Shown one piece after another: positions 1-8,709 of a DNA stretch of 64,000 nt. The position numbers and the translations under genes were made by a program. Below the pieces are notes generated by a model, which worked only from the letters and a program-made list of their open reading frames with translations, was not told the DNA's origin and searched no databases. Numbering within the stretch: position 1 is the stretch's first letter; each line of letters starts with the position of its first letter. The DNA comes from Schoenoplectus triqueter (lineage: Eukaryota > Streptophyta > Magnoliopsida > Poales > Cyperaceae): the NCBI GenBank assembly GCA_964058805.1, contig CAXKVV010002167.1, positions 371,441-435,440 on the forward strand. Reading direction: 5' to 3'.

Positions 1-3000
1 AAAACATGCTGCGTCATCGCAGTTATACCCTAATCCCCGGGTGTATTTTATTTTACCATCCAGGCCCAGGACTTTATTCTGGCCGCCATTCCAGAGTTCA
101 TCAAAGCGCTTGGCCTCGGCCTTGGATATGTCTCTCAGACATTTTGCCCTTTTCGCCAATTTATATAGCTCCTTTCCAAAGGGATGAGATGCAACATCAC
201 CGCTCGTTGCATTCTCTGATTCTTGTTCTATCACCCACTTCTTCCAAGTGTTGTGATCAGGATTCTTCAGAGACTGGGTTGAATCGCTCTGATAGAAAAT
301 TATAGCCTTGTGGATGATAATCTTCCCTTTGAGGCGCTCTACCTTTGCCGGCACAACAAAGGTCTTTAGGGTTTGGATGTGGTTCACCTCCCTTGGTATA
401 AGGCCTTTAAAATGCCTTTCGGGAACCACAGTAATCTCCAGCGCTGCCATCTCTTCTTCTATTTCAATGTTCATGACTGAGTTGGAGCGGTAGATTTCTT
501 TGATCGGCTTACGTCTCGCAGCCTTAGGTTTACTAGGTACGGGAGTGTGCGAGATCGTATAAGCAACCCCTTTGCCCTTGTTATTCAGGTTATGCGGAGC
601 TGGGTCTTGTTGAAAGCTCTTCGGGAGTTGTATTGTCCCGTTTCTATGCCCTTCTTCTATTAGGTCTTTGAATACCCAACACTCTTCAATAGTATGACCC
701 AATATGCGATGATAAGGGCAGAATTCGCCTTCGCCGGCTCTTTCTATGTCTGCGGGTCTTTTACAGGCGGGAAGTGTCAATCCGCTCTTTAGGGCCTGCT
801 CAAATATCCGAGCTGTTTTATTTCTCAGAAAAGAGTATGGTTTACTCTTCTTGACCTTGAGAGTCTGCATGACGGTCGATTGTTTAGTTTTCGTTTCTTC
901 CCCCTTCGATTCATCTACTATGACAATTACCCGCTTGCCGCTATCGGGTGCTTGTCTTTCGGGGGTCCCGGAACGGGGTTCGCTCGTCATTTCTTTGAGC
1001 AGCTCGGAATTATAAATCGCGGTTTGCAGGTTTTCAATCATTATCATGATTTCATTGTGTTGCGTCTTGATATCCTGCATCACTTCCCATTGTTCAGATA
1101 CCTCTCTCCTATTATTTTCAACTTGGTGCCTTATTTCGTCGATTGCATTCCAGACGCGACCTTCGAAATTTTCCCGCCATGAGCGTTCTTCACTTATAGG
1201 CCTCGGCCTAACCGGGTTATCCCTTCCACCACCGGATCCCGTGTTGATCATAAATGACTCCTCACTTTCATTATCTGTTTCGGGCCCTTTATATGGCTTT
1301 TTGAGGATGTGATAGATGATCTCTTCGTCAGATTCCTCTTCCCAGGGTTGACGATCATGGCCAGATTCTTCTTCCGAGGTGGTATTGTCCGAATTGTTAG
1401 AATCTTCGGAGTCTTCTCCCGAAGTTGCCTCTATGATCTGAATTTGAGGGGTGTTGGCAGGCTTAAAATTGAAAACGACCTCCTCCTCAGAATCACTTGA
1501 CTTGATTTCGCTCGGCTTTATTTGGGCCTTATACGCAGCCACCTGTTTGAAGCGGAAGGTTGCTTCTTTACCCGACTTTCTTCCGGGTCTTTGGGCTCGA
1601 GCACCTCGGGGTTTAATGTTAAATTTGACCTCTTCTTCTTCTCCAGATGAGGTATCAAATTTAGGGCCTTTATTGAAGGATTTCTGACCTGCTTTTGTTA
1701 TAGGCCGGCTCGGCGCCACAGCGGATTTAGGCAGAAAATACTGGGCGTCATTGAACTTAATCTCATGCACCCCGAATGGCTTGACATCTCCGTCAATTCT
1801 CTTTTGCTTACCATTCTCGATATATTTCAGGCATTGGTGCAGAGTAGAGGGTATGACCTGATTGCTGTGAAGCCACGGGCGACCCAGCAACGCCCGATAA
1901 GAGGTTTCAGCGTCAATGACATAGAATTTAGTAGGCGCTTTTAGGCTTCCGCATTGCAGGTTCAGAGTTATAGCTCCCAGGGCCTTTTGGGAGTTTTGAT
2001 TAAAGCCATGAATAATCACCTTTTCATCAGATAGATTCTTCACATCTAAGGTGATAGTCTTTAAGGTTTTAAGCGGCATGATATTGATCGAAGACCCTGC
2101 GTCGACCAGGATGCGGCCAATCTTCTGCCCTCCGCAGTTTCCGGTGATGTATAGCGGGCGGTTATGGTCGACGGTGCCTATTAGGAGGTCGTCGTCCGTG
2201 AAATTTATACAGGCGGCCCGTTTGGCGGTGAATAAGGCTTCTTGCATATTTTGCTCTACAAAGTATGACTTGTACTTCTCAGGATCTTGCAAGGCCTGAA
2301 TTAGAACCTCCCTTAGGTCTTGTGACATCATCAATGCGTCAAATATGCTTAATAGTGCTGGAATTTTACGCAGATGTGCCAACACGTTATATTCTTCGCC
2401 CGTCGACCGGGTCTTTTCTGGGTTCTTGCTTGGGTTCTCGACCTCTTTACCTTTATTTAGGGCCTTATCCTTTCCTTTATCGGAATCCTTGGGAGCCTGT
2501 CTCTCGGGTATATAAGTCCCGGACCGGAGTACGGCTTTACATTCTTCATTCTTGGTCCCAGAGGTGCTTGCTTCCCCTTCGTCATTTGGGAAGAACATCT
2601 CCTCTAATGTTGGCATATCTTCATCGTGAGAAGAATATACCATGTTGCACGAAGCACCCCAGATCTCTTCGCTTTCCTCTTTATTTATTTCTTCATTCAC
2701 ATCTTCCTTCTTTTGACCTAGGGTTAGCTTCTCCCAGTCTTCTTTGGAGATGAAATGTTGAAGGGTGATCACCTCAGGACTGCCCTGCTCGTACTCTTCA
2801 ATCTTGTTCTTTTTGGACTTGTTGTTTCTATGCTTCTTTTTCTTCTTAAGAACCTGGTTTTGGCTCTGGTCCACCTTATAATATACCCTGGGTTTTGGTG
2901 GGACCACTGGCGTGATGTCGTCCTTCCATTTCATGCCAGGTTCTTTCTTAAGGGCTTTAAGCATTTTAATTGATTTCTTCGATAGGTGCGTAGTCCATTG

Positions 3001-5601
3001 TTCTTCTTGGTCTTCGCTTAATTGGCCCGGGACTTCCTCTTCCTCGTGAGAGATCGTGTTGGCCTGCTCATGTGCTGATGGGCTTTGCAAGAACCCTTTT
3101 GGTAAAGTAATTTCACCATTCTTGTATGCCTTTTCGACCCAATCTTTGAAGACCCAGCAATCTTCAATTGAATGCCCTATTATTCTGTGGTATGGGCAAA
3201 AGTTGGGTTCGTCTGATTTATCAGCATCCTCCGGGCGTTTACTGGCCGGCAGGGTTAGACCATTCTTCAGTGCCCCTCTGAAGATTTGGGCAACTTTATC
3301 TTTCCTGAAGGAGTACGGTTTAGATTTCTTTTGTTTAAGGGATTCAAAACTCCGTGAACTCCCTCCTGGATTGGGCCTGGGTCCCTTATTATAATTGTTG
3401 CCATTTGTGCTACTGCTGCCGCCTTGGGTGTCTGTGTTGGCAACTATCTTATCTTTTAGCGAGGTGAATGCCACTTTGGTTTCAGCTCGGGCCCCTCGTT
3501 GCGGCCTATTATTCATAAAGTTCGGCACAGTGTGCGGTGACATCCTTTCCATATTGGATACCGATCTGAGCAAGTCTTTGAATGTGTTGACCTTTGTCAC
3601 ACCCAGAAGCATGCCCATCCACCCGTCAATGTTCTTCATGATTAGGTTGACGGCCTCATCTTCAGTTAATGTGCGGTCGCATTTGATGCTGAGGTTCCGC
3701 CATCTGTTGATAAAATCTGTCATTGACTCCCCTTTCTTGGGTTTAGTACTTGCCAGATCAGCTATGTTTATTTTGTCAGACACCATGACAAATCGTGCCC
3801 TAAACGAGTCCGCCATCTCGTCCCAAGTCCTGATGCTGTTGTTTTCCAGCGAATAATACCATTGAAAGGCGGTTCCCACCAAGCTTTGGGGGAATTGTCT
3901 TAACAACAGTGCATCATTGCCGCCCGTGTTGCCGCACGAGGCTACAAAGTGGGCCAGGTGTTGTTCGGGGTTCAGGTCTTTATTGCCTTCCCCGGAGAAG
4001 GTCCTGAAGCGGGGGATCACATACCCTTTAGGATATTCTTCCAAGTCATATATGGCAGGGTATGGATGTCCACAGTTTTTAACGGGAGGGATAGCGTATC
4101 CACCTCCAGCTATCTGCATTTGCTGTGCAATCATGGCTTGAATCTCTTTCCGGGATATTCCCGTTGGTTCAGCCTCCACTTCTATGGTTCTGTGTGGATG
4201 GGGTTTAGAATCGACAGGTTGTTTTCCCTTATGATTGCTTTTGGTACTGTGGACTCCTTCTTGACGGGAGCTACCAGCTTTGAAGTTGGCGTCTTGTGAT
4301 TCTTGTAAGGATTTGACCGCCTTAATCAGTTCTTCATTTTGCTTTAGCATGGTAGCGATTAGCTCCCGTTGCCTAATCAGCTCTTCATCCCGTGCCTCGA
4401 TGTGGCCTTTTAATATTTCAATTTCATCGATAGGCATTTCGGGACGTGCCTCAACGTCATCTTCGTTGTCGAAAAGATCAGGGTTTTCATTATGGTCTTC
4501 CCCTTCCCTGCTATTGCCTTCGGGGTTGACTCTCTTGGGAGGTCTCCCTTTTCTACCATTATTTTTGTTGGTATTGGTGACGTGAGCTTGATTAGGCGGG
4601 GACTGGTCATCCTGGACCATATTCACCTCTCCATCAGTATCTGGGTCAGTGTCGTAGCTTATACTGATGGTGTTGACTGAGAAGTGCTCTTCATAGCGAG
4701 TGGTTCTTCTTTTCTTCTTTGCTTGGTCAGGGGCAGTTATTTTTAAACTATTGAGTGGTATTCTCGAGCCTAATCGGCTGAATACACTCTTCTGGCCTAA
4801 GCGGTTGAACACGCTCTCGGGCGGAGCGTTGGACCTGCCGGCCTTACTGGGCTGGGTTTGAGATTGGGGCTTTGTTGGCTGGGAACCCTTCGGGACCCAC
4901 ACCTGCTGGATGCTAGGTGTTGCCTTTGGTATAGACCTCCTTGTGTTCGGAGTGGAGGCAATGACTTGCGGCTGAGCCATGCCTTGAGAGTGATCGGGGC
5001 GGGAGACGTATTGTCTCGACCTAGCGTTCTTGACGCTCTTCCTCTGTTTGAGGGCCCTGTGAGCCTTGTAGATGGCTTCTGCAGGGGTTTGAGACTTATC
5101 CTGGCGGCGCTGAGGCCTTTGAGTTGGGCGAGGTGTGGGCTTAGGCACCTCCCATGCCTGGCGGAGCTGGCCTGTGGCTGAGTTCTTAGCCACTATGCGG
5201 AGTGCCGTAAATTTGTTGGAGACTGGGATAGCTGGCCTAGCCACCAGCTGGTTTTGGTATGCATCCAGGGCCCTCTTCCTGGATGCTTGAGAATTGCGGG
5301 CAGTTTGGGCAGCGACCTTTGGGGCTGTCCTTTTGGACGGGCGCCTTCTCCTCTTTGGGGAGGTAGTAGGAGAGGCCATGATATTGTTTGAGATGCCCTT
5401 AGGAGTCAGGGTGATCGATTCTTCCTCCTCGTCCGGGATGGAGATCCGGACGGTTGCGGGAGTGATCGTGGCCACTGGAGCTGGGCCGTAGATGGTGAGT
5501 TCTTGCGGGATGGTCCCGAAGAACATGAAGAGCTTGCCTTCTGGGCTCTGTGCAGGTGTGACAGTGTAGGGAGCAAGGTTGAAGTTTCCGAAGAATGCCA
5601 T
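1..5601 (-). CDS. gag-protease polyprotein of a Tat-like Ty3/gypsy element (partial, open at window edge)
   Basis: One frame of 1,867 codons starts at ATG 5601-5599 and is still open at position 1. TAA TAA lies in frame 10-11 codons upstream, and the bases before the ATG (TTTTTGTTTTGCAG) look like a 3' splice site, so an upstream intron is possible. In order I see: a basic Pro/Gln-rich N-terminus with a doubled VF-x-RLG motif near 262-277; a coiled coil near 388-440; a retrotransposon gag core near 525-690 (Trp581 in FQWYYSLE); a Cys/His module at 761-840 (C802, H805, H810, C815); an aspartic protease with DAGSS (Asp1167); acidic stretches near 1290-1440; a second coiled coil near 1476-1527; a second Cys/His module at 1587-1666 (C1628, H1631, H1636, C1641); and a GLGY motif near the visible end. 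The frame was checked at Trp581, C802, D1167 and C1628, all in register. The product would form the virus-like particle and process the polyprotein. RT is not visible. Confidence 0.85.
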   Translation of the reverse strand, partial: MAFFGNFNLAPYTVTPAQSPEGKLFMFFGTIPQELTIYGPAPVATITPATVRISIPDEEEESITLTPKGISNNIMASPTTSPKRRRRPSKRTAPKVAAQTARNSQASRKRALDAYQNQLVARPAIPVSNKFTALRIVAKNSATGQLRQAWEVPKPTPRPTQRPQRRQDKSQTPAEAIYKAHRALKQRKSVKNARSRQYVSRPDHSQGMAQPQVIASTPNTRRSIPKATPSIQQVWVPKGSQPTKPQSQTQPSKAGRSNAPPESVFNRLGQKSVFSRLGSRIPLNSLKITAPDQAKKKRRTTRYEEHFSVNTISISYDTDPDTDGEVNMVQDDQSPPNQAHVTNTNKNNGRKGRPPKRVNPEGNSREGEDHNENPDLFDNEDDVEARPEMPIDEIEILKGHIEARDEELIRQRELIATMLKQNEELIKAVKSLQESQDANFKAGSSRQEGVHSTKSNHKGKQPVDSKPHPHRTIEVEAEPTGISRKEIQAMIAQQMQIAGGGYAIPPVKNCGHPYPAIYDLEEYPKGYVIPRFRTFSGEGNKDLNPEQHLAHFVASCGNTGGNDALLLRQFPQSLVGTAFQWYYSLENNSIRTWDEMADSFRARFVMVSDKINIADLASTKPKKGESMTDFINRWRNLSIKCDRTLTEDEAVNLIMKNIDGWMGMLLGVTKVNTFKDLLRSVSNMERMSPHTVPNFMNNRPQRGARAETKVAFTSLKDKIVANTDTQGGSSSTNGNNYNKGPRPNPGGSSRSFESLKQKKSKPYSFRKDKVAQIFRGALKNGLTLPASKRPEDADKSDEPNFCPYHRIIGHSIEDCWVFKDWVEKAYKNGEITLPKGFLQSPSAHEQANTISHEEEEVPGQLSEDQEEQWTTHLSKKSIKMLKALKKEPGMKWKDDITPVVPPKPRVYYKVDQSQNQVLKKKKKHRNNKSKKNKIEEYEQGSPEVITLQHFISKEDWEKLTLGQKKEDVNEEINKEESEEIWGASCNMVYSSHDEDMPTLEEMFFPNDEGEASTSGTKNEECKAVLRSGTYIPERQAPKDSDKGKDKALNKGKEVENPSKNPEKTRSTGEEYNVLAHLRKIPALLSIFDALMMSQDLREVLIQALQDPEKYKSYFVEQNMQEALFTAKRAACINFTDDDLLIGTVDHNRPLYITGNCGGQKIGRILVDAGSSINIMPLKTLKTITLDVKNLSDEKVIIHGFNQNSQKALGAITLNLQCGSLKAPTKFYVIDAETSYRALLGRPWLHSNQVIPSTLHQCLKYIENGKQKRIDGDVKPFGVHEIKFNDAQYFLPKSAVAPSRPITKAGQKSFNKGPKFDTSSGEEEEVKFNIKPRGARAQRPGRKSGKEATFRFKQVAAYKAQIKPSEIKSSDSEEEVVFNFKPANTPQIQIIEATSGEDSEDSNNSDNTTSEEESGHDRQPWEEESDEEIIYHILKKPYKGPETDNESEESFMINTGSGGGRDNPVRPRPISEERSWRENFEGRVWNAIDEIRHQVENNRREVSEQWEVMQDIKTQHNEIMIMIENLQTAIYNSELLKEMTSEPRSGTPERQAPDSGKRVIVIVDESKGEETKTKQSTVMQTLKVKKSKPYSFLRNKTARIFEQALKSGLTLPACKRPADIERAGEGEFCPYHRILGHTIEECWVFKDLIEEGHRNGTIQLPKSFQQDPAPHNLNNKGKGVAYTISHTPVPSKPKAARRKPIKEIYRSNSVMNIEIEEEMAALEITVVPERHFKGLIPREVNHIQTLKTFVVPAKVERLKGKIIIHKAIIFYQSDSTQSLKNPDHNTWKKWVIEQESENATSGDVASHPFGKELYKLAKRAKCLRDISKAEAKRFDELWNGGQNKVLGLDGKIKYTRGLGYNCDDAACF
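604..843 (-). repeat. Cys/His module, copy 2 (after protease)
   Basis: Residues about 1587-1666 repeat the copy-1 layout: KPYSF, GLTLPA, KRP, then C1628/H1631/H1636/C1641 and WVFKD. The distance from the KPYSF lysine to the first cysteine is 41 residues in both copies. A gag-end module downstream of the protease is not the usual arrangement and implies an internal duplication in this element's lineage. Confidence 0.8.
3082..3321 (-). repeat. Cys/His module, copy 1 (before protease)
   Basis: Residues about 761-840 of the polyprotein. The module begins KPYSF, has GLTLPA and KRP motifs, then C-x2-H-x4-H-x4-C (C802/H805/H810/C815) followed by WVFKD. This spacing is the nucleic-acid-binding type found at the end of gag in plant Tat elements. 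A second copy with the same internal spacing lies about 826 residues further on. Confidence 0.8.
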
Positions 5602-5716
5602 TTCCTGCAAAACAAAAACACTTGAAAATTATTAGTCATTTTAGCACATAGAAGACCACTTGTATCTCTTAAGTATTCTATTTGCCTCTCTCTTCCAGAG
5701 ATAAGAGGAGAATCTA

Positions 5717-5735
5717 GGTCCCACTGGGCGTGCCA
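5717..5735 (-). other. Primer-binding-site-like sequence
   Basis: On the minus strand TGGCACGCCCAGTGGGACC follows an LTR end (GGGTCGCACA, 5741-5750) after a 5-nt spacer. Such a TGGCAC-starting block just inside the 5' LTR is typical of plant Ty3/gypsy elements. I did not identify the primer tRNA. It lies about 115 bp upstream of the gag ATG. Confidence 0.6.
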
Positions 5736-6034
5736 GATCCTGTGCGACCCTTTTTCGCGCGCCGCCGCACCGCCGCCGGGCGATGGGTTCTGCGGAAGAA
5801 GGACACGGAGATCCCTCCCGAGCGTGCATCTGCCGGATGTCGGCCGATTCTGCCGATTAGAGATATTTGGATGCACATTCAGGGGGTTTTTAGTGATTGT
5901 GAGTTCTTGTAGATTCCGGTGGGCGCAAGCCCCCACCGTTAATTACCCTGGGCTACGAACCTCGAGGCACCTCTGGATCTTTGAAAGAGAGAAGCAAATA
6001 GTATAGTTAAGAGATGGGCAAGTGGTCGTCTAAG

Positions 6035-6045
6035 TTTATAAAAAT
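6035..6045 (-). promoter_or_regulatory. TATA box of the LTR promoter
   Basis: The minus strand reads ATTTTTATAAA, a good TATA match. Transcription would start roughly 30 bp downstream (near 6005), through R/U5, the PBS and the gag frame. The first U3 hairpin begins only 12 bp upstream of it, so the hairpin array lies directly against the core promoter. Confidence 0.55.
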
Positions 6046-6056
6046 GGATCTACGGA

Positions 6057-6653
6057 AGATGAACCTACCAACAGACCGGTTCAATCTATGGAAGACAAAC
6101 CTACAAACAGATCGGTTTTGTCTTATGGGGGACGAACCTACAAACAGACCGGTTCAGTCCATGCCACCTCGAGATGTAACCTTACCAACAGACCAGGTTA
6201 ATCTCTTCATAGGGGCTTGAGGTGAGTCTACATACAGACCGACTCGACCTCCGTTGATCTAGAAGATAAACCTACAAACAGACCGGTTCAATCTTAACTA
6301 GTCAACAACCAATCACACAAAATACAACTCGAAGCACTGAGCCGGTTGATCTTGAGGTTGGTGAATCAGGAGAAGGGTGGCTATGGCCCACGTATTTCTT
6401 CTCACTGATCTTCTAGATCATGAATTCGTAGCACTAAGCCGATTCATAAACCTAGGAAAACACAATTGCACACAATGTCAAACATGAAGCGCTGAGCCAG
6501 TTCAACATTGAGGCATGTGTTAGTGAAGGAACCTACCTACAGAACGGTTCACATTCACTGTTTTGTGGATGAATCTACCAACAGACCGATTCAATCTCAC
6601 ATTCTCGGGGAATGAGTCGGGAGACAAACTCGTCGGCGGACGAGTTCAGTCTT
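6057..6653. repeat. Array of hairpins with conserved loop TACMAACAGACC
   Basis: Eight copies share the 12-nt loop TAC(A/C)AACAGACC (one is 14 nt, a few have single changes), each closed by a 5-bp inner stem, a one-base bulge and a 4-5-bp outer stem. Copies: 6057-6087, 6093-6123, 6130-6160, 6171-6205, 6219-6251, 6264-6294, 6523-6558, 6565-6600. Inner stems are GAACC/GGTTC, AAACC/GGTTT, GAACC/GGTTC, TAACC/GGTTA, GAGTC/GACTC, AAACC/GGTTC (one A-C), GAACC/GGTTC, GAATC/GATTC. Outer stems also differ but pair, e.g. AGAT/ATCT, AGAC/GTCT, GGAC/GTCC, GAGAT/ATCTC, GAGGT/ACCTC. A ninth variant at 6622-6653 keeps the AGAC/GTCT outer stem around AACTCGTC/GACGAGTT. Confidence 0.85.
6325..6510. repeat. Hairpins with conserved loop CGAAGCACTGAGCC
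   Basis: Two copies carry a 14-nt loop, CGAAGCACTGAGCC (stem CAACT/GGTTG) and CGTAGCACTAAGCC (stem ATGAATT/GATTCAT), near 6325-6348 and 6419-6446. A third relative (GAAGCGCTGAGCC, near 6473-6510) keeps an outer CAATGT/ACATTG stem but has weaker inner pairing. The stems have unrelated sequences while the loop is shared. Confidence 0.6.
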
Positions 6654-6666
6654 ACCAGCTCAAATG

Positions 6667-7231
6667 GTCATGAATTACTTGTTCATGACACCGAGTCATT
6701 AAGATGTCATTTCGCTCGGACATCGTAATGTTCTTCATCTTCAAAGTCGACATATCTCTCCATGCTGATGTCGTGGCTTTGGTCATTCTTCGGTGAGCGT
6801 CAAGATGTTCTTGTCTCGACTAGCCATTCTATATGTTGCATTACTTGTGCAAAATCACTATATTGCCCTACACCCCTTGTGTGAGCGTATTCAATCATGA
6901 GTTACTTGCTCATGACAGCGAGTCATTAAGATGTCACCTATCTAGGACATCGTAATGTTCTTCTTCTTCAGAGTCGATATATATCAAGTGTCAAGATGTT
7001 CCTGTCTCGACGTATCTCTTTATGCTGCTATCGAAGCCTTAAGCATTCTACGTTAGGATGTTCTTGTCTCAACGTATCTTATTCTTCATCAAGTGTCGAA
7101 ATGTTCTTGTCTCGACGTATCTTCTCATGTTATTATTGCAACCTTAGTTATCCTCCGTCAAGGTGTTCTCGTCTTGACTAATCAGTCTAAATGTGTGCAA
7201 ATATTCATATGTGGCTCTACATTCCTTATGT
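6667..7231. repeat. Three further hairpin families in the distal U3
   Basis: Loop TTACTTG: 6667-6689 (GTCATGAA/TTCATGAC), 6836-6852 (TTGCA/TGCAA), 6895-6915 (TCATGAG/CTCATGA). Loop YCCTT: 6870-6882 (ACAC/GTGT) and 7219-7231 (ACAT/ATGT). Loop about ATGTTCTTGTC: 6799-6820 and about 6990-7011 (GTCAAG/CTCGAC, one A-C), 7051-7074 (CGTT/AACG), 7095-7116 (GTCGA/TCGAC), 7157-7178 (GTCAAG/CTTGAC). The surrounding sequence also repeats (GAGTCATTAAGATGTC and GGACATCGTAATGTTC at about 6690-6735 and 6920-6960). Confidence 0.75.
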
Positions 7232-7239
7232 GAGCATAT

Positions 7240-7305
7240 TCATTCAAAAATGCACAAAGTCTATTATAATATCTTCCATTATTATTTTTTTTATTATGAA
7301 GATGC

Positions 7306-7352
<47 letters not shown>

Positions 7353-8490
7353 TTATTCTATTTATCTATGTAGAAAATTATTTGCAAAAATAATAAGAAA
7401 AAGGGGTAGCTATTAACTTAGAACTTTATTTATATTTTTGGGATTTTTATAATAGCTAAAATAGTAGAATTTTATTTTTATTATTTCTAAACTCTATTTA
7501 TTCTATAGAAAATCACTTACTAAAATAATAGAAGATAAAATGGCAATGATTTTATTTGTATATTTTTAATGTTTGTAATAGCTAAAGTAATAGAATTTTA
7601 TTATTATATTCTATTATATTGAAATACTATTCATTATGTAAGAATCATTTACAAAATTAAAAGGTGGTTAGCTATACTATTTTACCATTATTATTTTTAT
7701 TATTATATTTTTTATTATTATTACTTTTTTTCTAATATCTATAATAGCTAAAAGAAATCATTACTAATATTCCATTCTATTTATTATACTATTTATTATA
7801 TCTATTTCTATTATTCCTATTTATTATCTATAGAAAAGTATAAGATTTTTTTTTACTAGTCATAAGAGATGAAATTCATTATGTTTTTATTATAACTATT
7901 ATTTTTATTGCATTTTATTCATCAAAAGTATTTTTATTGTATATATTTGTATAGAAATAACAAAAAGAAATACAATCCATATTATAAAACTATATTATCA
8001 TTCTTTATTGTGAAAGAAAATGCATAGTAGTATATTTGGTACATTTTGTGCTATTTATTCTTATTATTCTTTTTACAGGAAAATATCAAGAAATATCTAT
8101 TATTATTCATATATTTTTTATTTATCAAAGAATATAGCTAATCTCATTATTTATTATAGTATATTACTATCACTATTATTATTTCATGGAAAATCACTTG
8201 AAAATTACTAAAATATATCTAGTTATTATCTATGATTTTTATTCGTGTTTTTGGAATTTTTATAGTATTTAAAATGACAAGTCAAATCTAGGTCAACTAT
8301 ATCAATATATGTAATGCATTTTGCTTTTAAAATGTTTTATTATGATTATATTTCTAAAACTGGAATATTATCATATAGAAAAATATTATGGAAAATAAGA
8401 AAATTTTAGAAACAAATTTGAGTCAATTTGGAGTTCAGGAACATTTTCAAATCATTTATTTACTCCATATCATTACTATTCTGTTATTAT
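7240..8490. repeat. AT-rich low-complexity region
   Basis: No gene is visible. The DNA is dominated by TTATTA, TATTT and AATAG runs. Degenerate units of roughly 130 bp can be followed by a recurring AATAGCTAAA and a GAAAATCACTT-like motif (near 7369, 7502, 7636, 8188). It may be the outer part of the Tat-like LTR or separate old repeats. Confidence 0.5.
7306..7350. repeat. (TTA)n microsatellite
   Basis: About 15 uninterrupted TTA triplets. Short frames across it encode only homopolymers and were not taken as genes. Confidence 0.9.
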
Positions 8491-8504
8491 TTAATTAATG
8501 GGCT

Positions 8505-8706
8505 TAATCTGGGCCGCCAGATCTACTCCAAGATTGGTGCGCATTTTTCTAACTCTCTTCTTCACTTGGGCCGCCAGATTAGTTTGAGATGAGTGTTTAA
8601 TGGATCTACGGCCCAGATTAGCACAGAGTTATTATTTAAATGTTTAAACATATCTGGGCCGCTTGATTTAATTAAGATGCGTGTTTAATATGTATAAGGC
8701 CCAGAT
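8505..8706. repeat. Two related inverted repeats with GGGCC/GGCCC arms
   Basis: TAATCTGGGCCG (8505-8516) pairs perfectly with CGGCCCAGATTA (8609-8620). ATCTGGGCC (8652-8660) pairs with GGCCCAGAT (8698-8706). Both right halves are preceded by a similar GTGTTTAAT stretch, so they are diverged copies of one unit. TGGGCC/GGCCCA is also the plant site II (TCP-binding) promoter motif, so a regulatory role is an alternative. Confidence 0.6.
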
Positions 8707-8709
8707 CTT

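Larger units (their letters stand above)
1..7231 (-). mobile_element. 5' part of a Tat-like Ty3/gypsy LTR retrotransposon
   Basis: Reading on the minus strand, an LTR (5741 to at least 7231), a PBS-like site and a very long gag-protease frame follow in the order expected of a Ty3/gypsy element. The reverse transcriptase, RNase H and integrase would lie left of position 1. The outer LTR end cannot be fixed because the second LTR is outside the window; 7231 is the last position where I can follow LTR-type internal repeats, and the element could extend into the AT-rich DNA beyond. The polyprotein frame is intact over all 5.6 kb, which suggests a young copy. Placement in the Tat lineage rests on the C-x2-H-x4-H-x4-C modules and the DAGSS protease; this is inference from family knowledge. 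Confidence 0.8.
5741..7231 (-). repeat. 5' LTR (U5/R/U3) of the Tat-like element; outer end unresolved
   Basis: The minus-strand inner end ...GGGTCGCACA (CA terminus) sits just before the PBS-like site. A TATA box at 6035-6045 divides a short R/U5 (about 5741-6005) from a long U3. The U3 is built of many short imperfect repeats (6057-6653, 6320-6510, 6660-7231), almost all of which can fold as hairpins. The outer TG end could not be placed; 7231 marks the last recognisable internal repeat, not a boundary. Confidence 0.55.

Noticed and set aside
6..4680. Plus-strand open frames of 60-160 codons over the first 4.7 kb
   Set aside because: They lie opposite the continuous 1,867-codon minus-strand retrotransposon frame and have the hydrophobic, Leu/Ser-rich composition expected of antisense translation.
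5406..5936. 176-codon minus-strand frame overlapping the gag start
   Set aside because: It is in another frame, spans the LTR end and PBS-like site, and overlaps the real gag N-terminus; no domain is seen.
7191..7393. 60-66-codon frames encoding poly-Leu or poly-Ile
   Set aside because: Translation of the (TTA)n microsatellite.
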